This document shows positions 18,574 to 27,548 of a stretch of 64,000 nucleotides of DNA, one piece after another (the first letter of the stretch is position 1; each line of letters opens with the position of its first letter). A program made the position numbers and the translations under genes. Source of the stretch: Candidatus Roseilinea mizusawaensis (lineage in GTDB: Bacteria; Chloroflexota; Anaerolineae; J036; Brachytrichaceae). The notes under the pieces are model-generated. The model saw only the letters and a program-made list of their open reading frames with translations. It was not told where the DNA came from and searched no databases. The stretch covers positions 1 to 64,000 of the forward strand of contig JAEANN010000024.1 in assembly GCA_016841965.1 (NCBI GenBank), in the 5' to 3' direction.

Positions 18574-19686
18574 ATGGCATTGAAAATCGGTGTCGTGGGC
18601 TTGCGTGGCATCGGCAATCAACATGCGGATTGCCACGCCAAAGACCCTCTCGCAAAGCTGGTCGCGGTGTGCGATGTGATCAAGGAGCGCGCCGACAAAG
18701 CAGCCGCCCGTTTCGGTGTCAAGGCCTATTACAGGTTGAAAGACATGCTGGCCAACGAGGAGCTGGATATCGTCGATGTGACCACCGGCGGCCACGAGAA
18801 CGGCAGTTGGCACTACGAGCCGGCCATGGAAGCCATGGCTGCCGGCAAGCACGTGCTGGTCGAGAAGCCTATCTCCAACGATATCGATGAAGCGCGCGAG
18901 ATGGTGCGCTTCGCCGCCGAGCAGGATGTCTACCTGGGCTGCAATCTCAACCACTACTTCACGCCTACCGCTGACAAGGCCCGCCAGTACATCGACGAGG
19001 GCAAGGTGGGCGAGCCGGTGTACGTGCTGCACAAGGTTGGCTTCAACGGCGGCGAAGAAGTCTACGCGCCGAATGTGTCCACCCGCTTCAAAGGTTTTCC
19101 CTACGCCCACCTGAAGGCCTTTCTGGCCCACCCGTTCGCAGTGATGCGCTACTTCTGTGGCGACATTACCCACATTCAGGCGTTTGTCGATCGGCCCAGC
19201 TTCCGCCGGCGCGCGGGCGACGCCATGTTGTCCATTGCCGGCATCAATGTCCGCTTTGAGAATGGCGCGGTAGGCTACCTGCTCACGCAACGTGGCGATG
19301 CCGCATTTGGTTTGGGCGGCTGGTGGAGCTTCGAGATGGCCGGCACGCGCGGCACGTTCTGCATCGAGAACTGCATCGAAAAGTTCACCTTCTGGCCGGC
19401 CCCCACGCCAGCCAACCCGGCTGCCATGGGTCAGGTCAAGCCAACGGAAGAGTACAACAGCGGCATCGCCGACTTTGGCCAGACGTTCCCACGCCGGCTG
19501 CACGCCTTCCTCGAGGACGTGACGAACGGCGTGCCGAAGGAGATGATCCGTGCGTCGGGCCGTGACGCGCTGGCGACGCTGGAGTACACCTTCGCCGTCA
19601 TCGAGTCGTATGAAAGCGGCGGCGAGATGGTGCGCCCCGCCCCGCTGCCTACGCTCAAAGGCGACCCCAAGACCGAATTGGATTGA
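18574..19686 (+). CDS. Gfo/Idh/MocA family oxidoreductase
   Basis: A 370-residue NAD(P)-dependent sugar or cyclitol dehydrogenase. The N-terminal Rossmann domain reads LKIGVVGLRGIGNQHADCHA and AVCDVIKERADKAAARFGV. The signature AAGKHVLVEKPISNDIDEAR holds the catalytic Lys. The C-terminal substrate domain includes FRRRAGDAMLSIAGINVRF. AGGAG lies 11 nt before the start. With the upstream isomerase it probably processes an oxidised or branched sugar released by the divergent glycosidase. Substrate specificity is not readable. Confidence 0.9.
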   Translation: MALKIGVVGLRGIGNQHADCHAKDPLAKLVAVCDVIKERADKAAARFGVKAYYRLKDMLANEELDIVDVTTGGHENGSWHYEPAMEAMAAGKHVLVEKPISNDIDEAREMVRFAAEQDVYLGCNLNHYFTPTADKARQYIDEGKVGEPVYVLHKVGFNGGEEVYAPNVSTRFKGFPYAHLKAFLAHPFAVMRYFCGDITHIQAFVDRPSFRRRAGDAMLSIAGINVRFENGAVGYLLTQRGDAAFGLGGWWSFEMAGTRGTFCIENCIEKFTFWPAPTPANPAAMGQVKPTEEYNSGIADFGQTFPRRLHAFLEDVTNGVPKEMIRASGRDALATLEYTFAVIESYESGGEMVRPAPLPTLKGDPKTELD

Positions 19687-19710
19687 AGCCGGCCCGATTC
19701 CCAATCTTGC

Positions 19711-19738
19711 TCACGCGCCCCGTCTTCGGGGTGCGTGA
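19711..19738 (+). terminator. bidirectional terminator hairpin between convergent genes
   Basis: A 12-bp stem with one G-T pair (19711-19722 with 19727-19738) and a TCTT loop, placed between the oxidoreductase stop (19686) and the end of the NIPSNAP gene (19781, minus). There is no clear T tract. Confidence 0.6.
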
Positions 19739-19780
19739 TGCTATGCGGTCTCCCCCGTCTCTGCGCGTGTGCGCTTCTCC

Positions 19781-20101
19781 TCATCGTATGACCGATCTGG
19801 GCGTCGCCTCGATCCGTTTGACCACGGTCTTCTCGCGGTCAAGCATCTCGCCGACCTGCGGGCTGATCTCGTTCTTCCAGGTGTCCGTTTCGTAGACGGC
19901 TTTGTAGAGTGCTTCGCGCTGCGCCTCGCTGTCAAAACGGCGCATCCATACATATAACGTATCGTCTTCCTGGCCGACGAAGCTGCCGACGACAACCATG
20001 CCCTTCGACACCTGGTAGGGGATGACCACTTCCTCCATGAAGCGCACCCACCGCTCGCGCTGGCCGGGTTTGGTGTGATATTCGCGCAGTTCAAAAAACA
20101 T
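19781..20101 (-). CDS. NIPSNAP family protein
   Basis: A 106-residue dimeric alpha-beta barrel protein of the NIPSNAP family: FELREYHTKPGQRERWVRFM at the N-terminus, GSFVGQEDDTLYVWMRRF in the middle and a final helix before IEATPRSVIR. Members are often encoded beside sugar or sialic-acid catabolic genes. Their biochemical role is undefined. It converges on the Gfo/Idh/MocA gene and is divergent from a sensor kinase gene. Confidence 0.85.
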   Translation of the reverse strand: MFFELREYHTKPGQRERWVRFMEEVVIPYQVSKGMVVVGSFVGQEDDTLYVWMRRFDSEAQREALYKAVYETDTWKNEISPQVGEMLDREKTVVKRIEATPRSVIR

Positions 20102-20182
20102 GACAGACTCCCTGATTCGTGTAGGATGATGCTGGATGATGTGGTGGCATCACGATGACGCCGACATCGCGGGCATAGTCCA

Positions 20183-20206
20183 CGCCGCCTCATTGTACAG
20201 GCGGCG
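20183..20206. other. 8-bp inverted repeat in a divergent promoter region
   Basis: CGCCGCCT (20183-20190) and AGGCGGCG (20199-20206) flank an 8-nt spacer, between the starts of the NIPSNAP gene (minus) and the sensor kinase gene (plus). It could be an operator or an mRNA hairpin. Confidence 0.35.
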
Positions 20207-20275
20207 CGATCACTTCACCTGTGTACCACACTTGGTTTGTCTCGGGTTGTGTATGGGTTCTTCGGGGATACCAGG

Positions 20276-22567
20276 ATGATGGAACAAACAGCCTTTCGCG
20301 CAGAGGCGCTGGACTTGCGGCGCGAAATTGCAAGCAGCGTCATCCCTTTGCTGATCCTGTTGGGCTGGCTGGGCACGATCCTGGCGCTGTTCGCTTCCAT
20401 GCGAACGGTTGCCTGGACACAGATCGGGCTGCCTCTGGGTGTGCTGGCGTTGGGTCTGTTGTGCTGGCTGGTGCGCGATCTGGGCGACCGGCGCTGGGTG
20501 TTGTGGCTGTGCGGGTGGGGCGGCTGGATGTTGGCGGCAGCCGGTCTGGCAACCGGCGCGACGCCTTTTGCCGTCATGTGGGCCGGCATCGCCTGCGCCC
20601 TGTTGCTGTTCGTCATCGGCGAACGCGCCGGCATCGCAGGCGCGTTGGTGATGTGCATGGTAATTGTCTGGCTGGAGCAGAGTCCATCGGGCGCCAACGG
20701 GCCTGCTGCGGTGATCCTTGAAGCGCTTGCGCCTGTCTTGACTCTGGTTGCGCTTGGCCTGATGGTGTCGCGGGTGCTCTTTCGCACGCTGGAATGGATG
20801 AGCGCCGGCTACATCACAGCCCGCCAGCAGACCGAAGAACTGCGCACGCAAAGCGCCGAACTGGCGCTGGCGTTGCGCTCGCTCGATCAAACCAGCTTTG
20901 CGCTGGCGCGCGCCAACGAGCAACTGGCGCTCATGGTGGATTATGCCGAGCGTGCGCGTCGGTCGCAGCAGGAATTTGCCGCGCACATCAGTCACGAACT
21001 GCGCGCGCCACTCAATGTCATCATCGGCTTCAGCGAAATTGTGCTGGAATCCGTTCAGGCCGGCGTGTCAACCCTCACCGAAGATTTGCGCCTCGATCTC
21101 GAAGCCATCCATCGCAACGCGCATCAGTTGCTGCGCCTCGTCAACGACATTCTGGATCTCAGTCAGTTAGACGCCAGCTACATGACGATATCTCCGGCCC
21201 CGGTGAACATTGCCGAGGTAGCGCGGGCAGCCGTTGAAACCATTCGCCCTCTGGCGCAGGCGCGTGGTCTGTGGCTGGTGGTAGATGCGCCGGCCGACCT
21301 GCCCGAAACCCAGGCCGATGCGTTGCGCATTCAGCAGGTGATCCTGAATCTGGTCAACAATGCCTTGCGCTTTACCGAGCGCGGGGGCGTTACAGTGCAG
21401 TTGCGCGCGCATATCCCCGATGTGTCTGTGCAGGGGTCTGATTCTGCTGCGGCGCCGGACGGTGCAGGAAGCCCTGCGGAGATCATCGTCAGTGTGACCG
21501 ACACCGGCATCGGCATTGCGCCCGAAGATCAGGCCCGCATCTTCGAGCCGTTCGTCCAACTGCACGACAACGCCTCTGAACGACGTGGCACCGGTCTGGG
21601 GTTGACCATCAGCAAGCGCTTTGTCGAAATGCATGGCGGGCGGATGGGGGTGCGCAGCGAGGTCGGCTCTGGCAGCACGTTCTACTTCTCACTGCCGGTT
21701 CGCCCACGCAGCCTGCGCGTGTCGGCTCTGTCCAGCACACCGCGCATCGTGCAGCGTCGTGAAGTGGGAAACCTCCTGGTTGTCGAGCCGACCCCGTTGT
21801 TGTCTCGTCTGTTGAGCCGCTATATCCAGGGCATGGCAGTTGCATCGGCCCGCACGGTGCAGGAGGCGGCGCGAGAAAATCAAGCCGGGCGTGTCGAAGC
21901 TGTAATTGTCAATGAAGCCGGCGGGGATGGTCTGAATCTGGATGCAATCGTTCCGGCCGGCCTGGAGGATGTGCCTGTGGTGCGCTGTCACCTGCCCGGC
22001 GTTTTGACAGGTCTGCCCGGTCTGGCGTCGATGCCGGTGCAGCGCCTTCTGGTCAAGCCGGTGACGCCGCAGCAACTGCTAGAAGCCCTGTCCGACATGT
22101 TAGGTGCGCCCCTTGCCGCTGGCCGGCCGCCGCGCGTGCTTGTGGTCGAGGATGATGAAGACACGTTGCGTATGATGGGCGAAGCGCTGCGCGCGGCGCG
22201 CCCGGACACCGTGGTGCAGCAGGCGCGCACGGCGCAACAAGCGATTGAATGCCTGGGACTGGCCGGAGGCGATGACAACGCCAACAGGTCGCCAGACCGG
22301 CCTTTTGACGCGATGTTCCTTGATCTGAGTCTGGGCGATACCGATGGCATGGATGTATTGCGATCGATCGAACAGAAGATGCCCGGCGGGTTGCCGGTGT
22401 GCGTGGTGACCGGCCAGGAACAGCACGCCGGCAATCTCTCTATGCCGTACCTGGCCTTTGGTCGGCGCAATGGCTTGTCGGTGCAGCAGGCAGCGCGCAC
22501 AATCGCAGCATTCCTGGACGCTGCGCTGCCCGGCGTCACGGTTTCGGCGCGCTGGCCGGCTCAATGA
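20276..22567 (+). CDS. membrane hybrid histidine kinase with two receiver-like domains
   Basis: About 763 residues. The N-terminus (about residues 20-165) is a multi-helix membrane domain. A coiled coil follows (TARQQTEELRTQSAELALAL), then HisKA with AAHISHELRAPLNVIIGFSE (phospho-acceptor His) and HATPase with N box ILNLVNNALRFTE, VTDTGIGIAPEDQARIFEPF and GTGLGLTISKRF. Two receiver domains come last. The first (LLVVEPTPLLSRLL) has lost the acidic pocket but keeps VKP. The second (VLVVEDDEDTLRMM, DAMFLDLSLGDTDG) keeps the phospho-Asp but lacks the late Lys. The start is uncertain: ATG at 20276 or 20279, or TTG at 20237. The last 32 nt overlap the convergent regulator gene. Confidence 0.87.
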   Translation: MMEQTAFRAEALDLRREIASSVIPLLILLGWLGTILALFASMRTVAWTQIGLPLGVLALGLLCWLVRDLGDRRWVLWLCGWGGWMLAAAGLATGATPFAVMWAGIACALLLFVIGERAGIAGALVMCMVIVWLEQSPSGANGPAAVILEALAPVLTLVALGLMVSRVLFRTLEWMSAGYITARQQTEELRTQSAELALALRSLDQTSFALARANEQLALMVDYAERARRSQQEFAAHISHELRAPLNVIIGFSEIVLESVQAGVSTLTEDLRLDLEAIHRNAHQLLRLVNDILDLSQLDASYMTISPAPVNIAEVARAAVETIRPLAQARGLWLVVDAPADLPETQADALRIQQVILNLVNNALRFTERGGVTVQLRAHIPDVSVQGSDSAAAPDGAGSPAEIIVSVTDTGIGIAPEDQARIFEPFVQLHDNASERRGTGLGLTISKRFVEMHGGRMGVRSEVGSGSTFYFSLPVRPRSLRVSALSSTPRIVQRREVGNLLVVEPTPLLSRLLSRYIQGMAVASARTVQEAARENQAGRVEAVIVNEAGGDGLNLDAIVPAGLEDVPVVRCHLPGVLTGLPGLASMPVQRLLVKPVTPQQLLEALSDMLGAPLAAGRPPRVLVVEDDEDTLRMMGEALRAARPDTVVQQARTAQQAIECLGLAGGDDNANRSPDRPFDAMFLDLSLGDTDGMDVLRSIEQKMPGGLPVCVVTGQEQHAGNLSMPYLAFGRRNGLSVQQAARTIAAFLDAALPGVTVSARWPAQ

Positions 22568-23861
22568 TCGCGCGCAGCATCTCATTCAGTTGCGCCGCCT
22601 TGAACGGGCGGGGCAGGATGGCGGCGGCGCCCATCGCCCGCGCCAGGTCTGGCTCGGGCAGCACCGAGCTGATGACAATCGGAATGGAGGCTGTTTCGGG
22701 ATAGGTCTTCAGCAGGCGCAAGATTTCCCAGCCATCGTGATCGGGCATCATCAGGTCAAGCAGAATGCAGGCCGGCCTCGAAGCGCGAATCTGGCTCAGC
22801 GCCTGATCCATCGTGCTGACCCCGACAAATGCCAAGTCTGACGCGCGCTGGAGTTGTCGCTGCGCCAGACGCAGCATGTCTGGGTTGTCGTCGATCATCA
22901 GGACATAGCGCGATTGCGCCGCCGGCAGGCGCACGATGAGCTTTTCGGTCTGACGCGGCGTGATTTCCACGTTCAGTCCCGCGTCGGCCGAGCGCGCAAG
23001 CTGTTTGAGTGTGCTGCCGATGGGACGCCGGCGACCGACCATTGGATGCTCCAACTCCAATGCGACAAAAGGACGCGGCGGGCCTGCCAACGCGCGGATG
23101 CGCACCAGCAGCCTTTCGTGATATGTATCATGGATGAGCCACCCTAGCGCATTGATGACCAGTTGGCGGGCCAGCATGGCATTGATCTGCGCGGCCGGCA
23201 GAGCGTCTTCCAGACTCGCCGTCACGGTCAGGTCCTGTTGGGTTAATACAGGGTCCAGGACGGTCAGGGCAGCGCGTAGAATCTCGGGCAGGTGGATCAA
23301 CTCTGGACTTGTCGAGGCCGGTTCACTGGCCGGTGGGATGGGCGAGCGGCTGCGATCGGCCGGGGTAGACTGGTCAAAGATCAGCGCGTCCAGCGCCTCG
23401 ATGGCGCGCTGTTGTTCGCGCTTGAAATGGCGCACGCCAATGCCCAGTTCAGCGGCGGCCTCTCGTTGGGTCAGGCCATCGAGGTAACGCAGCGTAAGGA
23501 GCCTGTGCAAGCGCCAGGCCGGCGCGTTGGGGGCGGTTTCCGGCGGAGGCTGCATCCGTCGGATGGCGTCCTCTAAAGCTTGTTGCAGGGTGGGCGCGTC
23601 GGTGAATCGGCCGGCCATCAGCGGTGCGCGCGCATGTTCCTGCAAATATCCCAGATCGTGAAAACGCGCCAGGGCCTGGCGCAACCAAGCACGCCGCGCC
23701 GCGACTGTACGGGCCGCACTGTTGCGGGTCAGAATCTCGCGTGGCGCAGTCTCGCGCGTCATGCCGCCCGACTTGGGATGCCTCTGTCTGTTATCGCTGC
23801 CCGGCTGGGACGCCCCTGGCGCCTGTCCCTGAGATGTCCCTCTCTGGTCACCTGATGCCAC
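22536..23861 (-). CDS. regulator with sigma-region-4-like HTH, degenerate ATPase and receiver domain
   Basis: A 441-residue protein from a GTG at 23861; an ATG at 23762 is an alternative. Residues ~110-155 carry LLTLRYLDGLTQREAAAELG and a following recognition helix (GVRHFKREQQRAIEAL), as in sigma-70 region 4. The middle (QLVINALGWLI and onward) resembles a HATPase fold without its glycine-rich boxes. The C-terminus is a receiver: YVLMIDDNPDMLRLAQ, CILLDLMMPDHDGWEIL, IPIVISS, with Arg in place of the usual Lys (LPRPF). It converges on the hybrid kinase gene with a 32-nt overlap. The two may work together in an unknown phosphorelay. The sensed signal cannot be inferred. Confidence 0.75.
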   Translation of the reverse strand: MASGDQRGTSQGQAPGASQPGSDNRQRHPKSGGMTRETAPREILTRNSAARTVAARRAWLRQALARFHDLGYLQEHARAPLMAGRFTDAPTLQQALEDAIRRMQPPPETAPNAPAWRLHRLLTLRYLDGLTQREAAAELGIGVRHFKREQQRAIEALDALIFDQSTPADRSRSPIPPASEPASTSPELIHLPEILRAALTVLDPVLTQQDLTVTASLEDALPAAQINAMLARQLVINALGWLIHDTYHERLLVRIRALAGPPRPFVALELEHPMVGRRRPIGSTLKQLARSADAGLNVEITPRQTEKLIVRLPAAQSRYVLMIDDNPDMLRLAQRQLQRASDLAFVGVSTMDQALSQIRASRPACILLDLMMPDHDGWEILRLLKTYPETASIPIVISSVLPEPDLARAMGAAAILPRPFKAAQLNEMLRAIIEPASAPKP

Positions 23862-23983
23862 TGTAGCTTGTCGCCCCTGTTCTCTACAATCATACAGTAC
23901 CTGTCAGTGGACACTCGCGTCTGGGTGCGCGTGTCGATAAGAGCGCGGCGCTCGTCTTCTGCAATCCGGATCGCTTTGCATCG

Positions 23984-24008
23984 GGCCGGTTAGCTTGTGC
24001 AACCGGCC
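23984..24008. other. 8-bp inverted repeat upstream of the sugar ABC transporter genes
   Basis: GGCCGGTT (23984-23991) and AACCGGCC (24001-24008) with a 9-nt spacer, about 60 bp before the binding-protein start. It may be an operator of a sugar-responsive repressor or a leader hairpin. Confidence 0.4.
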
Positions 24009-24066
24009 GCTGGCAGGTTTTGCATTCACCCTTTTGAAGGTACTTAAGGAAGGAGGTTGAAGAGAT

Positions 24067-25500
24067 ATGAAGCAACGAATCGGACGACGACAGTTTCTGC
24101 GTGTGACAGCCGGCGGTTCGGCTATGGCGCTGTACCTGGCGGCTTGCGCCGGCGCCCCTCAGCAGCCGGCGCAGCCAGCTCAGCCCGGAGAGCAACCCGC
24201 CGCACCAGAGAAGCCGGCAGAGAGCGCCCCGGCCCCATCGGCAGAGAAGATCACGCTGGTGCGCTACGCCTCGATGGAAAAGGACCACTTCCCCCTGTTT
24301 GAAGCTCAGCGCAACGGCTTCAACAAGCTCTACCCCAACGTGACAGTCGAAGAGGCCGGCGTGCCGTGGGGCGAGTACATCGCCAAAGTGCGTGTGTTGC
24401 TGAACAGCGGCGAAGTCCCGGATGTGTTCTGGTTCATGCGCTATGGTCAGTGGGACCCCGGCATCGAAGCGGCCACGTACCTGAAAGAGGACATCATCGC
24501 GCCGGCCAACGAAATTCTGAACATTCAGGAGACCAAGCACTTCGAGAATATCGTCGAAGCCGGCAAAGTGGATGGCAAGCTGGTCGGCATTCCGTTCGAG
24601 GTCTTCTCCAACGGTGTGAACTGGATGTACAACCTGTCCATCCTCGAGCGCACCGGCATGACGCCGCTGCCGCAGAACCCCACCTGGGACGAGTTGGATG
24701 CCTGGTATCTGGAGGCGCAAGGCAAGGTAGCTGACGACGAGTTCGCCATGGGCCCTGGCTCGTGGGAATTTTGGGGCACTTTTATGTCGGCCTCGGCTGA
24801 TCAGCCCGGCTTCTGTGGCATGGTCGATGTCGGCAACAACAAGTGCATCATCGACACGGACGCAAACGCCGCGACCCTCTCAAGACTGGCTAAGTTCTAC
24901 AAGACCCATATCCTGGCGCGCGGCGACGCGGCGCCGGGCCACCTCGACGGCATGTTGGGCGGCAAGGTGTTGGGCGCGGCCATGTCCACCTGGGCGCCCA
25001 CCCAGATGAACCAGGCACCTTTCCAGTACACAGCGCACTCTGCCCCGCGTCAGACCGGCGTCGACCCGCGCATCGATGGCTTCACCGGCATCAACTGGTG
25101 GTGCTTTGGCAAAGAAAGCAAGCACATCAAAGAGGCCGCCGACTTCTGTCTGTACTGCGGCGCGCAGGAGGGCCTGGACTTCTGGGCGGCTTCCGGTCGT
25201 TTCACGCCAACGTTCAAGTACACCGTCGATGACTACGTCAAGTTCGCCAAGGACTTGAACCAGCTTGGCAACAACGAGTCGGGCTTCCGCGCTGCCATCA
25301 CAACTAACTTTGACGTGGTGCCGCACTTGCAAGTGTGGCCTATTCCTGAGAAGGCTTACTGGGGCCAGGTGCTCACCAAGCTGAATGAAATGCTGAAGGA
25401 CGTGGTCGAGGGCACGACCGTCGAGCAGGATAAGATCAAGACATTGCTGGCGCAGGCGCAGATCGAAGTGCAGAAGGTTTTGGACGGCGAGTCGGCCTGA
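24067..25500 (+). CDS. sugar ABC transporter substrate-binding lipoprotein (family 1)
   Basis: A 477-residue extracellular solute-binding protein. The N-terminus has a twin-arginine-like start (GRRQFLRVTAGG), a hydrophobic stretch and the lipobox LAAC, followed by a Pro/Ala/Gln-rich linker. The body shows family-1 features such as FNKLYPNVTVEEAGVPWGEY, LLNSGEVPDVFWF, VDGKLVGIPFEVFSNGVNWM and NPTWDELDAW. It should bind a sugar or oligosaccharide outside the membrane and deliver it to the two permeases encoded downstream. A strong AAGGAGG site lies upstream. A hairpin follows the gene, which usually raises the level of the binding protein over the permeases. Confidence 0.92.
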   Translation: MKQRIGRRQFLRVTAGGSAMALYLAACAGAPQQPAQPAQPGEQPAAPEKPAESAPAPSAEKITLVRYASMEKDHFPLFEAQRNGFNKLYPNVTVEEAGVPWGEYIAKVRVLLNSGEVPDVFWFMRYGQWDPGIEAATYLKEDIIAPANEILNIQETKHFENIVEAGKVDGKLVGIPFEVFSNGVNWMYNLSILERTGMTPLPQNPTWDELDAWYLEAQGKVADDEFAMGPGSWEFWGTFMSASADQPGFCGMVDVGNNKCIIDTDANAATLSRLAKFYKTHILARGDAAPGHLDGMLGGKVLGAAMSTWAPTQMNQAPFQYTAHSAPRQTGVDPRIDGFTGINWWCFGKESKHIKEAADFCLYCGAQEGLDFWAASGRFTPTFKYTVDDYVKFAKDLNQLGNNESGFRAAITTNFDVVPHLQVWPIPEKAYWGQVLTKLNEMLKDVVEGTTVEQDKIKTLLAQAQIEVQKVLDGESA

Positions 25501-25544
25501 TCCATATAAATGCGCCGGCCGGCTCGATGCAAGTTGGATTGGGT

Positions 25545-25580
25545 GCGCGCTGCCACGTTATCACGTCATCGGCGGCGCGC
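25545..25580 (+). terminator. intercistronic stem-loop after the binding-protein gene
   Basis: A 10-bp stem with one G-T pair (25545-25554 with 25571-25580) encloses a smaller ACGT/ACGT pairing. It lies between the binding-protein and permease genes, where attenuating hairpins are common. Confidence 0.5.
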
Positions 25581-25651
25581 GCCTGATCGTCTGTGTCTCT
25601 CACCGGCAGCAAAGTCAGTCTGTGATAGCTTTGCGTCTTGTGTGATTGTCT

Positions 25652-26605
25652 ATGACTACTTCCCCTGTGTCCGTGCCCGCGTCTCGAAAGCACGGCGGAT
25701 GGTTTGGATGGTGGCGCTCACCCAGCCGGCGTGAGGAAGTGCTCACCGGCTGGCTGTTTGTCCTGCCGGCTGTGCTCGGCTTTGTGTTGTTCATGTATCT
25801 CAACCTGCGCGGCATCCAACTCAGCTTCACCGACTGGAGCTGGATCAGCCGCAGGCCCCCGGAGTTCGTCGGTCTGAATAACTATTCTTTGATCTTGCGC
25901 CCAGACAGCGACTTCCTGAAGGGGATGGTGCGCACGCTGATCTATGTCATGTTTGTGCCGGTCAGCATCAGTATTGCATTCAGCATCGCGCTGCTGGCCA
26001 ATCAGGCCGTGAAAGGGCAAACGTTCTTTCGCGTGGTGTGTTATTTGCCGGCCATCACTGGCGCCGGCGTGCTCGTCATCGTCTGGACGTATTTGTTCAG
26101 CGTCGACGGGCCGGTCAACTTTGTGCTGCGCGGCGTAGGCATCGACCCGCCCCGTTGGACCACGGTGACTGAATGGAAGCAGGTGGCGCTGCTTTTGCTG
26201 ATCGCGTGGGGCGCGGCGCCCGGCATGATCATCTCGCTGGCCGGCCTGCAAGCGATTCCCAAAGACTACTACGATGCGGCCAAAGTGGATGGGGCAAGCA
26301 GTTGGCGCACGCTGCTCAACATCACCATCCCGCTGATGACGCCGACGCTGTTCTTTCAATTGGTGCTGGGTGTCATCGGCGCCTGGCAGACCTTCGACAT
26401 CATCTATTTCTGGGCCACCCCCGGCACTGGCTTACAAGACGCCAATCTCTGGACAGCCTCGGTGCAAATCTACCAATACGCCTTCGCGCAGAATCGACCC
26501 GGCCTCGGCGCAGCGGCGGCCATCGTGCTGGGTCTGGTTATTCTGGTTTTCACTGTGATCAATTTCGTCGCTCAGCGGCGCTGGGTGACCTATGACATTA
26601 CCTGA
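25652..26605 (+). CDS. sugar ABC transporter permease (MalF/UgpA-like)
   Basis: A 317-residue inner-membrane permease with about six helices. The first follows a soluble N-terminus (LTGWLFVLPAVLGFVLFMYL). The cytoplasmic EAA loop, which contacts the ATPase, reads IPKDYYDAAKVDGASSWRTL and LLNITIPLMTP. The ATG at 25652 is preferred over a TTG at 25646. It pairs with the MalG-like permease gene 10 bp downstream. The block contains no ATPase gene, so a shared MsmX/UgpC-type ATPase encoded elsewhere is likely. Confidence 0.9.
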   Translation: MTTSPVSVPASRKHGGWFGWWRSPSRREEVLTGWLFVLPAVLGFVLFMYLNLRGIQLSFTDWSWISRRPPEFVGLNNYSLILRPDSDFLKGMVRTLIYVMFVPVSISIAFSIALLANQAVKGQTFFRVVCYLPAITGAGVLVIVWTYLFSVDGPVNFVLRGVGIDPPRWTTVTEWKQVALLLLIAWGAAPGMIISLAGLQAIPKDYYDAAKVDGASSWRTLLNITIPLMTPTLFFQLVLGVIGAWQTFDIIYFWATPGTGLQDANLWTASVQIYQYAFAQNRPGLGAAAAIVLGLVILVFTVINFVAQRRWVTYDIT

Positions 26606-26615
26606 GCATTAGGCT

Positions 26616-27533
26616 ATGGCTGTTACTGCTGCTACTACGAATGTGCGTCAGGTGCGCGGCCTGTCAACCAGTTCGCGCGAATGGGCGCGTCTAGCCGGCG
26701 TCTACTTCGTGATGGGATTGGTCACGATTATTCTGGCTTTTCCCTTTTACTACCTGGCCACCTCTGCGTTCAAGCCCACCGCCGAGCTATTCGAGTATCC
26801 GCCCACATTGTTTCCCCGCTCGTTCACGCTTGATCATTTCCCGCTGGCGTTCCAAGCTGCGCCTTTCCCGCGCATGTTGTTAAACACACTGGTCATTTGC
26901 TCAATCACGGTCGCCGGCGCGGCCATCTCGAACTCGCTGGCGGCTTTTGCCATTGCCCGGCTGCGTTTTCCATTCCGCACACTGATCTTCGGCTGTATGT
27001 TGATCACGCTGATGATCCCCGGCTGGATCAGTCTGGTGCCCGCCTACGTTTTCTGGCGCGATGTCGGGCGCACAACCCTGAGCCTGTTTGGGGTCAATAT
27101 TGGCGTCAATACGATCGGCCCGCTGGTCATTCCCGCCTTTCTCACCTCGGCCTATTCCACGTTTCTAATGCGCCAGTATTTCATGACGATTCCGAAGGAA
27201 CTGGAAGAGGCCGCTCGCATCGATGGGGCTACTTATTTCCGTATTTATTGGAATATTTTTCTGCCCCTGTCATTTCCGGTTCTGGCGGTCATTTGTCTGG
27301 GCGCTTTCATGGCCAGTTGGAACGACTTGCTAGGGCCGCTCATCTACCTCTCCAAGCCGGAGAATCAGACCATCACTGTTGGCCTCTCGTACCTCAATAC
27401 GCAGCATATGGGTGTGATCTATCGCGGCGCCCGTTTCGCTGCCGCGCTGATGGCGGCGATTCCGATCCTGACCCTGTATGCGTTCACCAACAAGTACCTC
27501 ATTCGAGGCATTGTGTTGGGCGGGTTGAAGTAA
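26616..27533 (+). CDS. sugar ABC transporter permease (MalG/UgpE-like)
   Basis: A 305-residue inner-membrane permease with about six helices. Family signatures are LAFPFYYLATSAFKPTAELF near the N-terminus and the EAA loop IPKELEEAARIDGATYFRIY with WNIFLPLSFPVL, then MASWNDLLGPLIYL. It is the second half of the heterodimeric channel with the preceding gene. A chaperonin-like gene begins 15 bp downstream on the same strand, so the two may be cotranscribed. Confidence 0.92.
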   Translation: MAVTAATTNVRQVRGLSTSSREWARLAGVYFVMGLVTIILAFPFYYLATSAFKPTAELFEYPPTLFPRSFTLDHFPLAFQAAPFPRMLLNTLVICSITVAGAAISNSLAAFAIARLRFPFRTLIFGCMLITLMIPGWISLVPAYVFWRDVGRTTLSLFGVNIGVNTIGPLVIPAFLTSAYSTFLMRQYFMTIPKELEEAARIDGATYFRIYWNIFLPLSFPVLAVICLGAFMASWNDLLGPLIYLSKPENQTITVGLSYLNTQHMGVIYRGARFAAALMAAIPILTLYAFTNKYLIRGIVLGGLK

Positions 27534-27548
27534 ATCGAGCACAACACC

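Noticed and set aside
18553-19704. 383-codon frame antisense to the Gfo/Idh/MocA gene
   Set aside because: The plus-strand product has clear family motifs; the antisense product has none.
23984-24008. Riboswitch upstream of the sugar transporter
   Set aside because: Only a single 8-bp hairpin is visible, with no conserved aptamer pattern.
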